Part shown: in pieces, positions 8,248 through 17,970 of the stretch | How the letters are laid out: each line of letters begins with the position of its first letter | Numbering within the stretch: the stretch's first letter is position 1 | NCBI RefSeq assembly: GCF_014651675.1 | Contig: NZ_BMXI01000011.1 | Coordinates: forward strand, 150,609-214,608 | Length of the DNA: 64,000 bases | Reading direction: 5' to 3' | From: Roseibacillus persicicus | GTDB lineage: Bacteria; Verrucomicrobiota; Verrucomicrobiia; Verrucomicrobiales; Akkermansiaceae | Translations under genes and position numbers: made by a program | Notes under the pieces: generated by a model | What the model was told of the DNA's origin: nothing | The model's database searches: none | Seen by the model: the letters and a program-made list of their open reading frames with translations, nothing else

Positions 8248-9978
8248 CTATTTCTTCAAATACGCCTTTACTTCATCCAAGGTCCGCGTATTCAAAAAGT
8301 CCTTCCGCCGCAACCACCCCTTCTGTGCGACCTTGATGCCAAAGTGAAGAGCTTGCAGGCCGTCGGTGCTGTGGGCGTCGGGATTGAGGGAGCAGAGCAC
8401 GCCTTTGTCGCGGGCGCGCTTCCAGTATTTCCAATCCATATCCATGCGTTTGGCGGAGCAGTTCAGTTCGATGATGGTGTTGTTGGCCGCTGCGGCATCG
8501 ATGACTTTGTCGAGATTGATGGGGTAGGGATCGCGGCGGAGAAGGAGGCGGCCGGTGGAGTGTCCTAGCATCGTGACGTGGGGGTTCTCAATGGCGCGAA
8601 TCACACGCGCAGTCATTTCCTCTTCCGGAAGTGAAAACGAGTTGTGGACCGAAGCGACCGTGAAATCGAGTTTCGCCAGCATCTCGTCGTCAAAATCGAG
8701 GCTGCCATTGCGGAGGATATCGACCTCCGATCCGGCAAAGAGATGAATCGCTCCATCCAGCTCCTGGTTCATCGCGTGGATGTCGTCGATCTGCTGGAGC
8801 AATCGCTCCTCATCGAGTCCACGCGCCTGCGGCGAGGACTTGGAGTGGTCGCTGATGCCGAGATAGTCGAGACCGAGGTCGATCGCCGCCATCGCCATTT
8901 CGCGCAAAGTGTTGCGGCCATCGGACTCGGTGGTGTGGCAGTGGAAGGTGCCGCGCAGGTGCTCCTGTTTGACGAGATCGGGCAGCTCGTTCTCGGCCGC
9001 GGCTTCGATTTCGCCGCGATTTTCCCGCAGAGCCGGGGGAATGTAAGCGAGATTGAGCGCGGCGTAGAGTTCGGCCTCGGTGGTGATTTCGGGAAGCTCT
9101 TCCGCATCATCGCGGGTGGGGGAGAGGTCGTATTCGTTGAGAGACCAGCCCTTTTTCAAAGCGCGGGAACGGATGGCCACGTTGTGCTCCTTCGAGCCGG
9201 TGAAGTATTGCAGGGCAAAGGGAAATTGAGCGGTCGAGACCGCACGGAGATCGCATTGAAGGCCATTTTCCAAACGGATGGCCGCCTTGGTGTCTCCTTG
9301 GGCAATGGTCTCGATGCTGCCGACGTAGGCGGTGAAGTATTTGGTTAGCTCCGCCGGTTTGTCAGTGGCGACGAGGAAGTCGACATCATGCACCGTCTCT
9401 TTGCCGCGACGATACGAGCCCGCGACTTCGAGTTGGTGGGTGGCGGGATGGAGCAGGAGGTAGTCACGCAAAGGCTCTGCTTCGTGAGCCGCGACGGAGA
9501 GAAGGTAGCGTCCGGAGAATTTTTCTTTGGTCTCGATAGCGGCGAGAATTTTCTCGGCCGTCTTTTTGCCAAAACCTTTGAGTCCAGCGACAGAACCATC
9601 TTCGCAGGCGCGCTTGAGACCTCCCAGAGTCGAGATTTCAAGCTCATCATAAAGCGCCTTGATTTTTTTGGGTCCTAGGCCTTGTAAGTCGAAGAGCTCG
9701 AAGAGGGTCTCGGGGAATTCGTGCTTGAGGTCGAGGTGATATTGCAGGCGGCCAGTAGAGGCGAGTTCGTGCAGTTTCTGTTGGAGGGCATCTCCAATCC
9801 CTTTGATGCCCTTCAGCTCATCGTCTTTGGCCAGTTGGAGAAAGTCCCCTTCGAAATCGCGGATGATGTCCGCCCCGTTGCGGTAGGCGCGGGTCTTGAA
9901 GGGGTTCTCGCCCTTGAGCTCGAGGAGCAGGGCGATTTCTTCCAGGGTCGAGGCAAGGTCTTCGGTTGTCAGAGGCAC
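8248..9978 (-). CDS. polX: Family X DNA polymerase with PHP domain
   Basis: A 576-residue PolX. The N-terminal 8-kDa-like region has helix-hairpin-helix segments (IKGIGDALQQKL, LQGLGPKKIKAL, LKGFGKKTAEKI). The nucleotidyltransferase core GSYRRGKETVHDVDF carries Asp198 and Asp200, with a third carboxylate in QCDLRAV (243). The C-terminal PHP domain has FHCHTTESDG (about 345-354), SDHS, GSEVDIL, HNSF, LGHSTGR and NPDAHS. PolX enzymes fill gaps in base-excision repair, and the PHP domain adds 3'-5' exonuclease or phosphatase activity. All metal motifs look intact. It is convergent with pyrC across the repeat array. Confidence 0.92.
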   Translation of the reverse strand: MPLTTEDLASTLEEIALLLELKGENPFKTRAYRNGADIIRDFEGDFLQLAKDDELKGIKGIGDALQQKLHELASTGRLQYHLDLKHEFPETLFELFDLQGLGPKKIKALYDELEISTLGGLKRACEDGSVAGLKGFGKKTAEKILAAIETKEKFSGRYLLSVAAHEAEPLRDYLLLHPATHQLEVAGSYRRGKETVHDVDFLVATDKPAELTKYFTAYVGSIETIAQGDTKAAIRLENGLQCDLRAVSTAQFPFALQYFTGSKEHNVAIRSRALKKGWSLNEYDLSPTRDDAEELPEITTEAELYAALNLAYIPPALRENRGEIEAAAENELPDLVKQEHLRGTFHCHTTESDGRNTLREMAMAAIDLGLDYLGISDHSKSSPQARGLDEERLLQQIDDIHAMNQELDGAIHLFAGSEVDILRNGSLDFDDEMLAKLDFTVASVHNSFSLPEEEMTARVIRAIENPHVTMLGHSTGRLLLRRDPYPINLDKVIDAAAANNTIIELNCSAKRMDMDWKYWKRARDKGVLCSLNPDAHSTDGLQALHFGIKVAQKGWLRRKDFLNTRTLDEVKAYLKK

Positions 9979-10052
9979 GGGGGGAGCTTGGCGGGTTCTG
10001 TCCCTTCATCCAATCCCGAAGGCTAAAAATCTGATTGTTCCGTTTTTGTGGC

Positions 10053-10568
10053 CTAGCGGGAGCGAGCTTTCTTGGCATTCTTCATTGCTGCTTTGCGAAG
10101 CTTGAACTCTTCTTTCAAGTCACCGTGACGGTAACGATTTGGTCCAAAGAGTTGGGGCGAGCCGAAGCAGGCAAAGAGTCCGGCCAATCCAATGAGTAGG
10201 CCTAAAATATTGAGGCCAAGGATTGTGAGGACAGAAAGAATGCAGAAGATTATGCAGAGAATGCGCCCCCATTTTGTTCTTTTGAAGATTCCCACGCTTG
10301 AAACGAGAAGGAGGAGGGGAACTGATAGCGTTCCGATGACGTAACCTACGGATTCGGGACCTTCCAGCGCGGACGAGTTTGGGCGGAGAGCCGGTAGAAG
10401 GCTCACGCAAATCAGGACGATTCCAAGCAACTGCAGCACCGCAATACATGAAAGATTGCATGAGCGGTAATAGAGTTTTTTCACTTGCTCGAAGTCCAAG
10501 TGGGCGAAAGGGGAGTTCGCATCGATTGCAAGTGGCTCGCTGGTTTCAGGTGCAGAGTAGGGATTCAT
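10053..10568 (-). CDS. Membrane protein with NPYSAP start, unknown function
   Basis: A 171-residue protein opening MNPYSAPET, a proline-rich start often seen in small membrane proteins of planctomycetes and verrucomicrobia. Hydrophobic segments lie at about 40-62, 77-100 and 105-142 (three or four helices), followed by a strongly basic C-terminal tail (KLRKAAMKNAKKARSR) likely facing the cytoplasm. It has 50-75 base gaps to polX upstream and the sulfatase gene downstream, all on the minus strand. No enzyme motif is visible. Confidence 0.7.
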   Translation of the reverse strand: MNPYSAPETSEPLAIDANSPFAHLDFEQVKKLYYRSCNLSCIAVLQLLGIVLICVSLLPALRPNSSALEGPESVGYVIGTLSVPLLLLVSSVGIFKRTKWGRILCIIFCILSVLTILGLNILGLLIGLAGLFACFGSPQLFGPNRYRHGDLKEEFKLRKAAMKNAKKARSR

Positions 10569-10619
10569 GCGCGTGGGGGGAATACTGCTGGCTCCCGACC
10601 TGTTAGGTCGAGCCGGAAT

Positions 10620-12140
10620 CTATTTTTTCAGGCGTGGAGCGGAGTATCCCTGTTCCCGGATTTTTTTCATCTCAGCCTTCATCTCGGCCACTTTCTCTGG
10701 ATTCTTGGCCGCCAGATTGTGGCGCTGGGCGATGTCTTCCTTTAGATTGTAGAGCGCGACCTTCTGGTCGTCTTCCGGGTAGTTGCGTCGTTTCTCGAAA
10801 GCGAGCGCTTTTCTGCCGTTGTGGTTTCCGGAGGGCTGGTCGATGTAGAGCCAATCCCCGACCCGAATGGCGTATTTGCCTTTGGCGGTATTGTGGATGT
10901 GGAAGTCGCGAACTTTCTCCACGGATCCATCTAACAATGGCACCAAATCGTGGGAGTCTTCGGCGGCATCCGCAGGCAGTGGGAAGTCGAGGTAGCTCGC
11001 AAGGGTGGCCATGATATCGATTTGCGACACAAGGGCGTCTTCCACCGTGCCGGCCTCCGTCTTGCCGGGCCATTTGATCAGGAAAGGGACGTGATGCCCT
11101 CCTTCGTAGATGTCACGCTTGAGACCGCGAAAGGGCTCGGCCGACCAGTGCCCGAACCTTTCGTCGCGGGCGTAGGCATAGTGCTCGGGGCCGTTGTCGG
11201 CGGAGAAGATGATGATGGTGTTCTCGTATTCGCCACTTTCCTTCAACGCTTTGATGAGGCGTCCCACGATGTCGTCGGTTTGCACCACGAAGTCCCCGTA
11301 GGCACCGGCCCCGGATTTGCCATCGAACTCATCGGTGGGAATGATGGGGGCGTGTGGGCTGGGGAAGGGAAAGAAGAGGAAGAACGGCTTGTCCTGCCCC
11401 TTGCGGCCGCGCAGATACTTTTCGCCCTCATCGGCCAGGGTGGGCAGGACTTGATAAAAGTCCCAGTCCGCCATTGCTGGACCAGGGCGAACTTCCCAAT
11501 TTCCTTCCTTGGTCTTTTGCTTGATGTTCTTGGGGAGCAGGGTGCTGTCGGGGACGGTGACCACCTTGTTGTCGCGAATCCAGCAGTAGGGAGGAAAGTT
11601 GATGACGCTGTCTCCAAAGTAGTGATCGAAGCCGTGGGCCAGAGGACCGTCGGGGATCTCCTGAGACCAATCGAAGTCGGTGTGCTCCCAGACTTTCTTC
11701 TGCTTGGCGTGAGTGGCATCGCCAGTGTGGATGGCCATCCAATCCCAGCCCAAATGCCACTTGCCGATGCAGGCGGTGTCGTAGCCGGATTGCTGCATCA
11801 TCTCGGGGAGGGTCAGTCTTTCCGATGGAAAAACCGAAGCGCCCATCGCGTTGACGATGCCGTGAAAATCGCGCCAATGATGACGTCCGGTGAGGAGCGC
11901 GTAGCGGGAGGGGGTGCAGATCCCCGAGGAGGAGTGTCCATCGGTGAAGCGGGTTCCCTCTTTGGCGATTTGGTCGAGGTGGGGAGTGGGGATTTTGCTG
12001 TTGTCCTGATAGCTGGTCAGGTCGCCATAGCCAAGGTCGTCCGCATAAAGAATGAGGACATTCATCTTGTCCGCCCCCGAGAGGGTTGGGATCAGGCTGG
12101 CGGCCAGCAGGCCGAGGGCAGGGAACAGGCTCAATTTCAT
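10620..12140 (-). CDS. Secreted sulfatase (formylglycine type)
   Basis: An alkaline-phosphatase-fold sulfatase of 506 residues. A signal peptide (MKLSLFPALGLLAASLIPTLSGA) is followed by NVLILYADDLGYGD, whose Asp pair binds calcium. The modification motif Cys75-TPSR is of the CxPSR type converted to formylglycine by an anaerobic or aerobic maturase. Later metal and substrate motifs include TGRHHW, GKWHLG and FSADNGPEH. It should hydrolyse sulfate esters, possibly of algal polysaccharides, outside the cytoplasm; the substrate is not predictable here. A TTG codon lies one codon upstream of the ATG at 12138-12140; I use the ATG. It is divergent from the channel gene across about 105 bases. Confidence 0.9.
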   Translation of the reverse strand: MKLSLFPALGLLAASLIPTLSGADKMNVLILYADDLGYGDLTSYQDNSKIPTPHLDQIAKEGTRFTDGHSSSGICTPSRYALLTGRHHWRDFHGIVNAMGASVFPSERLTLPEMMQQSGYDTACIGKWHLGWDWMAIHTGDATHAKQKKVWEHTDFDWSQEIPDGPLAHGFDHYFGDSVINFPPYCWIRDNKVVTVPDSTLLPKNIKQKTKEGNWEVRPGPAMADWDFYQVLPTLADEGEKYLRGRKGQDKPFFLFFPFPSPHAPIIPTDEFDGKSGAGAYGDFVVQTDDIVGRLIKALKESGEYENTIIIFSADNGPEHYAYARDERFGHWSAEPFRGLKRDIYEGGHHVPFLIKWPGKTEAGTVEDALVSQIDIMATLASYLDFPLPADAAEDSHDLVPLLDGSVEKVRDFHIHNTAKGKYAIRVGDWLYIDQPSGNHNGRKALAFEKRRNYPEDDQKVALYNLKEDIAQRHNLAAKNPEKVAEMKAEMKKIREQGYSAPRLKK

Positions 12141-12245
12141 CAAGGGGCATACTCGGCGGCAGAGGGAGCCTTTTCAAACTCCTTTGCGAACAAGACGATT
12201 CCGGTATTTGCCTTCCTGCTGGTCTGCCTTACTCTCAGCGGGTCT

Positions 12246-15200
12246 GTGAAATTTTTGATTCTTGTTCTGCTCCTCTTTGCGAGCCCCGTCTGGTCCCAAG
12301 GTCTTTCCTCTGAGGAGATCGATAAGCTGGTGAAAAGTGAGGAGGCCGCGGGAGAAGATGCGACTTCGCAGGCTGCCCTTGCCGCTTGGAAGTCGGCACT
12401 TTCTCTGGCGCAGCAGTTGGAGGAACTCAATCGGCAGACCAAGGAACTGCGGCAAAAGATCGAGGCAGGCCCTTCCCAGCCGGATTTGACCCTTCCCGAT
12501 CCTTTGCCCGAGAGCGCGGGGTTGACGGAGCAAACCGCTCGTCTGGCCGAGATCAACTCCGCCATCGAAGCTTCCCGATCCCGCATCGACCAGTCCACCT
12601 CCGAGCTGGATGGTTCGACTGCTCGCATCACGGAGCTATCGGAACAGATTGCGAAAAACCGTGACCTGCTGAGCGATGTGCAAATCCCGGCGGAAGGAAC
12701 GACTTCACTCCAGAAAGCGGAGTATCAAAAGGCGGTCCTGGCCAAGGCTCTGCTCCAAGCTCGGATCGAAAACTTTCAGGCGGAACAGGATTTTCAGCAG
12801 ATGGAGATGGTGAGCCTACCTGAGCGGTTGAGAGTGAGAAAAGAGCATCTCGCCCAGCTCTTGCAGGTTAAGGATCGTCTCCAGGCGTCCATTGCGGGAT
12901 TGCGAAAGGAGGAAGCGCAGAGCACCAGTGAATCTCTCGATGCTTCCTTCCAGAAGCTCGCTCACATTCCCGAACTGGCCACCGTCATCAACGACATCAG
13001 GCAGTTCAATGAAAGGCGAACGGGTGAGAACGGCTTGCAGAGTCAAATCAAGTCGGCTGCTTCTTACGAGAAATCAGTCAACGCGCTGTGGGACCGCATC
13101 AAGAATCAGAAGGAGCTGGCGGATCAGAAGATCAAGTTATTGGAGTCGGTCGAGATCGGTATCGATACCAAGACTGGACTCCTGCTGCGCGAACAACGGG
13201 CGGAATTGCAGAGCACCGATTCCTTGCAGCGCACCATGCGCGAAAAGGTCGAGCAGGTTGCCCAGAATCAGATCTCTTTGTTAGATCTTCTCGATGAGCT
13301 CAAGCAGGCTCCCTTGAAGACCAGCGTCATCAATCGCTTGGTGAAGGAGAATCCCGAACTCACAAAGAACGAAGTGAACGAGCTGCTCGCTCAGCGAAAG
13401 TCACTTTTGGAAGCGCTGACTGTCGATTACCGCAGTCTCAATGACACTTTGACACGCACGAATTCCAAGGCTGCACGGACCATCGAAGCCATCGAAAGTT
13501 ATTCCACCTTTCTCGACAAGCGGTTGCTCTGGATTCGCAGCACCACGCCTCTCCAGGCTTCCGAGCCTTTGGATGAATGGAAACGGGTCGTGGGCTTGTT
13601 CCATCCGGACTACCTGAAAATGGCGTTGAGGAGCATGGGGGACAATTGGCCTTCGCGGCTGATTCCAACTTTGCTTCTGGTGACGACTTTTCTCTTTACC
13701 CTCATTCGGCGCAGGAAATTGCGTGAGTTTCTGAAGTCGTCGAGCGAACAGGCGGCGCGCCGGAATTGTCTCAGCATTCGTCCCACTTTGGTGACTATCG
13801 CTTGTTCTTTTCTGATGGCCTTTACTTGGCCTTCTTTGCTGTTCCTGCTGGCGCTGTTGATTAGCGAGCCTGAGCCGCTGCGGGTCGGCCTTCTCAATTC
13901 GGGTGTTTTTCTTCTCGTCGGCCTGCTGCTGATGAGATTTGCCAAAAAGGAAACTCTCTTTGAGGCTCACTTTCGGTTCTCGTCGGAGAAGGTGGAGCGA
14001 GTTCGGTGGGTGCTCCGTATTTTCGTTCCCGCCATGTTCTTCTTCGTCTTCGGCATAGGAGCTCTCACGGCAGAGCGTGGGGAAGGTGATTCCGGACGAT
14101 TGGTATTCATTCTGGGGATGCTGCTCGTGACGGGGCTGGCCCATTTCCTCTTTCATCCCAAGCACTCCATTGTGCGGGGTGAGGAGAAGGCTGGCTGGGT
14201 CGCGAGACTGAGCTACCCACTGGCGATTGGCTTGCCCGTCAGCTTTGCGGTGGGAGCGGCCTTGGGATTTTTCGCTTCCGTATTGACCCTGCGGGCGCAG
14301 GTGCTGGCTTCGGCAGGGGTCTTGTTGGCGGCCTTTCTAATTATTCGTTTCTTTACCCGATGGATTCTGGTCTCGCGTCGTCGCTTGGCGATTTCGCAAG
14401 CGCTTCAACGGCGCGAAGCGACCCTTGCTCATCGCAATCGGGAGGAAAAAGGGGAAACCGACAAGGAGATGGACCTCCCCAGCCTGGAAGAGGTGAAGGC
14501 CCAAGCCATCGATGTCGTTGAGGTGGAGGAGCAGACCAGCCGCTTGGTTCGGTTCTGTGTGTATTTCTCTGTTCTCTTTGCGATTTGGTCGATTTGGTCC
14601 AGCTCGCTGGTTGCCTTTTCCAAGCTTGATACCATTCCGGTGAATCCTTTCCTCAAGGCCAAACAAGAGGAAGTCTCTAAACCGGCTCCTGTAATCGACA
14701 GTCTGCTCACGGGGGGAACTTCCACCGGCGAAGCAGAGGCGAAGAGCTCCGAGCCAGAAGTGGACGAGGAGTTCAGTGCCTTGACTGAAATCGTGGGGCC
14801 TTCGAAAAACTTTATCAGTTGGCAGGACCTGATTCTGGCTGTTTTCATCGCGGCTTTGACCGTGGTGGCCGCGCGGAATATTCCCGGATTGCTCAGTCTG
14901 GCCGTTTTCAACCGCTTGAACCTGGGGCCTGGCGGAAACTTCGCGTTTACCACGGTGGTGCGCTATGTGATCGTAGTGACGGGATTGGTTGTCGGCTTGG
15001 GGAAGGTGGGCATCACTTGGGACAAGGTGCAATGGTTGGCTGCGGCCATCACCTTGGGTATTGGTTTTGGTTTGCAGGAGATTTTTGCGAACTTTGTGGC
15101 CGGTCTGATTCTTCTTTTCGAGCGGCCGATTCGCTTGGGTGATGTCGTAACGGTGGGTGACGTCTCGGGGAAAGTGACGGAGATTAAGATCCGGGCGACC

Positions 15201-15632
15201 ACCATCCAGCAGTTCAACAATCGTGAACTGGTTGTGCCCAACAAGGACTTCATCACAAGCCAATTAATCAACTGGACGCTGCGTGATACGGTATTGCGTT
15301 TCGAGATCGCGGTGGGAATCGCATATGGATCCGACACACGGAAGGCGAAGGAGATTCTTTCCCGACTCGTCAACGAGCATCCCAACGTTCTGGATGACCC
15401 AGCTCCGGGAGTCATTTTCAATGCCTTTGGCGCGAGCACGTTGGACTTCTTGATTCGAGCCCACGTCGGTCGGGTGGAGAATTTGGTGGATACTCAAAGC
15501 GAGCTCCACTTCCAGATCGACGACGCGTTCCGTGAAGCTGGGATTGAGATTTCTTTCCCACAACAGGATCTTCACATTCGGTCTCTACCGGAGGGAGTGA
15601 GTTTGCAGCCGACACCTCCTGCGGAAGGATAG
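12246..15632 (+). CDS. Large mechanosensitive channel, MscK/KefA type
   Basis: A protein of 1128 residues, close to E. coli MscK. It starts at an in-frame GTG giving VKFLILVLLLFASPVWSQ, a signal peptide. About 450 residues of coiled-coil-rich periplasmic sequence follow (repeated Glu/Gln/Leu helices), then multiple membrane segments from about residue 460 on, and the MscS core near 936 (GIGFGLQEIFANFVAGLILLFERPIRLGDVV). The beta domain GDVSGKVTEIKIRATTIQQFNNRELVVPN comes next. It would open under hypo-osmotic stress to release solutes, which fits a genome making glycerate-based osmolytes. The frame is open 1.3 kb further upstream, but that part is antisense to the sulfatase. Confidence 0.87.
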   Translation: MKFLILVLLLFASPVWSQGLSSEEIDKLVKSEEAAGEDATSQAALAAWKSALSLAQQLEELNRQTKELRQKIEAGPSQPDLTLPDPLPESAGLTEQTARLAEINSAIEASRSRIDQSTSELDGSTARITELSEQIAKNRDLLSDVQIPAEGTTSLQKAEYQKAVLAKALLQARIENFQAEQDFQQMEMVSLPERLRVRKEHLAQLLQVKDRLQASIAGLRKEEAQSTSESLDASFQKLAHIPELATVINDIRQFNERRTGENGLQSQIKSAASYEKSVNALWDRIKNQKELADQKIKLLESVEIGIDTKTGLLLREQRAELQSTDSLQRTMREKVEQVAQNQISLLDLLDELKQAPLKTSVINRLVKENPELTKNEVNELLAQRKSLLEALTVDYRSLNDTLTRTNSKAARTIEAIESYSTFLDKRLLWIRSTTPLQASEPLDEWKRVVGLFHPDYLKMALRSMGDNWPSRLIPTLLLVTTFLFTLIRRRKLREFLKSSSEQAARRNCLSIRPTLVTIACSFLMAFTWPSLLFLLALLISEPEPLRVGLLNSGVFLLVGLLLMRFAKKETLFEAHFRFSSEKVERVRWVLRIFVPAMFFFVFGIGALTAERGEGDSGRLVFILGMLLVTGLAHFLFHPKHSIVRGEEKAGWVARLSYPLAIGLPVSFAVGAALGFFASVLTLRAQVLASAGVLLAAFLIIRFFTRWILVSRRRLAISQALQRREATLAHRNREEKGETDKEMDLPSLEEVKAQAIDVVEVEEQTSRLVRFCVYFSVLFAIWSIWSSSLVAFSKLDTIPVNPFLKAKQEEVSKPAPVIDSLLTGGTSTGEAEAKSSEPEVDEEFSALTEIVGPSKNFISWQDLILAVFIAALTVVAARNIPGLLSLAVFNRLNLGPGGNFAFTTVVRYVIVVTGLVVGLGKVGITWDKVQWLAAAITLGIGFGLQEIFANFVAGLILLFERPIRLGDVVTVGDVSGKVTEIKIRATTIQQFNNRELVVPNKDFITSQLINWTLRDTVLRFEIAVGIAYGSDTRKAKEILSRLVNEHPNVLDDPAPGVIFNAFGASTLDFLIRAHVGRVENLVDTQSELHFQIDDAFREAGIEISFPQQDLHIRSLPEGVSLQPTPPAEG

Positions 15633-15647
15633 GTCAGGCCCGGCTTG

Positions 15648-16871
15648 CTATTGGCTACTAGCGAGGTGTTCGCTCTCTTCTAACAGTGCTTTGGTTTCGC
15701 CGACGAGAAAGGCTGAGCCCGTCACGAGAACGAGAGGTGCTTTCTCACAGGCCAAAAGTGCAGCCTTCACATTCGAGTGCTGACGGCATCTTTCTTTCCC
15801 TTGTTCGGGAGTGTGTTCGAAGAGGGTGTCGGTCTGGGTGCTGCGAGGGCTGTTGATTGGCGTGAAGTGAATCTCGCCAGCTACCTCCTCCAGCATCTCC
15901 AGCATGGGGTCGATTTCTTTCGAGCCAGCCGCTCCAAAGATGAGGGCGGGTTTCTGCTTGGGGAAATGCTTTCGCAAGCTGGCTACTAAACTTCTAGTAG
16001 CATGCGGGTTGTGGGCGATATCGAGGATGATGCTTTGGTCCTCGTTGGGGGAGATGATCTCGAAGCGGCCGGGATGAGTGGCCTTGGACAGGCCGGAGAG
16101 GACGACGTCGTAGTTCATCTCAAAACCCGCCGCGTAAAGTGCCTCGAGGGCCACGGCGGCATTGCTGGCCTGGTGCTCGCCCAGCAAGCCGAGGGGGTAG
16201 CCTCGTAGAGGCTCGCTGATCCAAGTCAGGGGGGAGCGGGTTTGGTTGGCGGTTTGTTCGATGACGCGGGCGGCTTCCGGGGCCTGGGGAGCGCTGATGG
16301 CGGGCTTGCCTTCCCGAAAGATGGCTGACTTTTCCCCGGCAATTGCAGTCAAGGTGTCTCCGAGCCATTGCTGGTGGTCGAGGTCGACTGGGGTGAGCAC
16401 TGCCACGTCGGAGGGGACCACGGTGGTGGCATCGAAGCGCCCTCCCATCCCGACTTCCAGCACGATGAGCTCGCATTCTTGTTCGTAGAAGTAGCGCATG
16501 GCCAGGGCCAGGGTCAGCTCGAAGAAGGTGGGGTGATGCTCCCAGTCTTTCACCAACTCGCGCAGTTCGCTAAGCCCCTTTGCGATCGTTTCCTCGGGCA
16601 TCTGCTGACCGCTGACCTGAATGCGTTCGCGATAGCTGACGAGATGGGGAGAGGTGAAGAGCCCCGTGCGTGATCCGGTGGCACGGGCGAGCGAATCGAT
16701 GAAGGCACAGGTGGAGCCCTTGCCATTGGTACCCGCGACTTGAATGACCTTCGTGGTGTGGCGGGGGAAGGCGAGATATTCGCGGAGCAGGCGGGTCGGA
16801 TTTTCCAAGCCAAGTTTGATTCCAAAGGTCTGGGTGGAATAGAGCCAGGAAATGGCTTCGGAGTAGTTCAT
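15648..16871 (-). CDS. folC: Folylpolyglutamate synthase / dihydrofolate synthase
   Basis: A Mur-ligase-fold enzyme of 407 residues. The ATP loop VAGTNGKGST lies at about 45-54, the omega-loop segment TSPHLVSYRERI carries Ser-Pro-His typical of FolC, and EVGMGGRFDATT and DIAHNPHATRSL follow. It adds glutamate to folates, and to dihydropteroate if bifunctional. The start is the ATG at 16869-16871 (MNYSEAISWLYSTQTFGIKLGLE), the family-typical beginning; an extension to 16949 is ignored. It is convergent with the channel gene with only 15 bases between stops and divergent from panE across 129 bases. Confidence 0.92.
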   Translation of the reverse strand: MNYSEAISWLYSTQTFGIKLGLENPTRLLREYLAFPRHTTKVIQVAGTNGKGSTCAFIDSLARATGSRTGLFTSPHLVSYRERIQVSGQQMPEETIAKGLSELRELVKDWEHHPTFFELTLALAMRYFYEQECELIVLEVGMGGRFDATTVVPSDVAVLTPVDLDHQQWLGDTLTAIAGEKSAIFREGKPAISAPQAPEAARVIEQTANQTRSPLTWISEPLRGYPLGLLGEHQASNAAVALEALYAAGFEMNYDVVLSGLSKATHPGRFEIISPNEDQSIILDIAHNPHATRSLVASLRKHFPKQKPALIFGAAGSKEIDPMLEMLEEVAGEIHFTPINSPRSTQTDTLFEHTPEQGKERCRQHSNVKAALLACEKAPLVLVTGSAFLVGETKALLEESEHLASSQ

Positions 16872-17000
16872 GACAGTCGGTGCTCCGCAATCTTGAACAG
16901 CGAGGGGGTTCCGTCCACTCTGGAAGAGGTGTTTTTTCAGCTTCGGCAAAAGCCCGGTTAGAGGTTTGATTATTGCATTGCGGTCGTCTTTCCTACCGGC

Positions 17001-17912
17001 ATGAAAATTGGTTCAATTGCCATCGTGGGGGCAGGAGCAGTCGGAAGCTATTACGGTTGCCGGATTGCGCAGGCGGGTCATGAGGTTCGGTTTCTCTTGC
17101 GATCGGATTACGAGGTGGTGCGGGAGAAGGGGTTTGTGCTCGAGAGTTCGGCGGGCGATTTTCAAATTGCCGAGCCTGCGGTCTTTCGCGATTCAACGGA
17201 GCTCGGTCCGGTAGACCTCGTGATCGTGGCGTGGAAGGCGACAGCCAATGCCCATGCCGAAGAGGTGATTGCGCCCCTCCTGCACGAGGAAACCCGTATT
17301 CTGACTTTGCAAAATGGGCTGGGGAATGTGGAGCTGTTAGAGGGCTTGTTCGGTAGGGGGCGGGTGTTGGGTGGGATCTGCTTTGTATGCATCAATCGTT
17401 TGGCGGCGGGACACATTTCCCATACGGGTGGCGGGCTGGTGACCATTGGAGAGCCAGCGGAAACAGGGGTCTTGCAGGAGGTGGCGAGCCTGTTTGGCGA
17501 CTTGGTAGAAATGACAGTGGTTGATGATCTCGCCTTGGCCCAGTGGCGCAAGTTGGTCTGGAACATTCCGTTCAACGGTCTTTGTGTCACGGAGGGGGGA
17601 ATTGATACCGAGGAGTTGCTGTCCAGACCCGGCAAGGAAGGTGAGGTATTGGCGACTATGAAAGAGGTTCAGCTGGCGGCGCGGGCCCTGGGGCATGAGA
17701 TACCGGATGACTTTTTGAGCAATCAGATTGAGCGCACCAAGCCGATGGGCCCCTACAAGCCCTCCAGTATGTTGGATTACGTCAACGGTCATCCTCTGGA
17801 GGTCGAAGCCATTTGGGGCGAGCCCATGAGACGGGCGGAGAAGGCGGGGGTGGCCGTGCCGCGCATCTCCGCACTTTACCACCGGATTCTAGAGCTGGAC
17901 CGCCAGAGGTAG
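17001..17912 (+). CDS. panE: 2-dehydropantoate 2-reductase (ApbA/PanE family)
   Basis: A 303-residue protein. An N-terminal Rossmann domain has the NADPH loop IVGAGAVGSYYG (about 8-19) and the AWKATAN segment. The C-terminal helical domain has the catalytic-type Lys in QWRKLVWNIPFNGL and the late Glu motif LEVEAIWGEP. The family reduces ketopantoate to pantoate for coenzyme A synthesis, although many paralogues act on other 2-keto acids. No panB or panC is nearby, so the pathway assignment rests on family resemblance alone. Confidence 0.85.
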   Translation: MKIGSIAIVGAGAVGSYYGCRIAQAGHEVRFLLRSDYEVVREKGFVLESSAGDFQIAEPAVFRDSTELGPVDLVIVAWKATANAHAEEVIAPLLHEETRILTLQNGLGNVELLEGLFGRGRVLGGICFVCINRLAAGHISHTGGGLVTIGEPAETGVLQEVASLFGDLVEMTVVDDLALAQWRKLVWNIPFNGLCVTEGGIDTEELLSRPGKEGEVLATMKEVQLAARALGHEIPDDFLSNQIERTKPMGPYKPSSMLDYVNGHPLEVEAIWGEPMRRAEKAGVAVPRISALYHRILELDRQR

Positions 17913-17970
17913 AAGAATCTCTGCCACCTTTTACCATTGCGGGTAAGGCAAAGAGTGGAAGACTACCGCC

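Noticed and set aside
10950..12245. N-terminal 432 residues added to the mechanosensitive channel
   Set aside because: This part is antisense to the well-supported sulfatase; a signal peptide begins at 12246.
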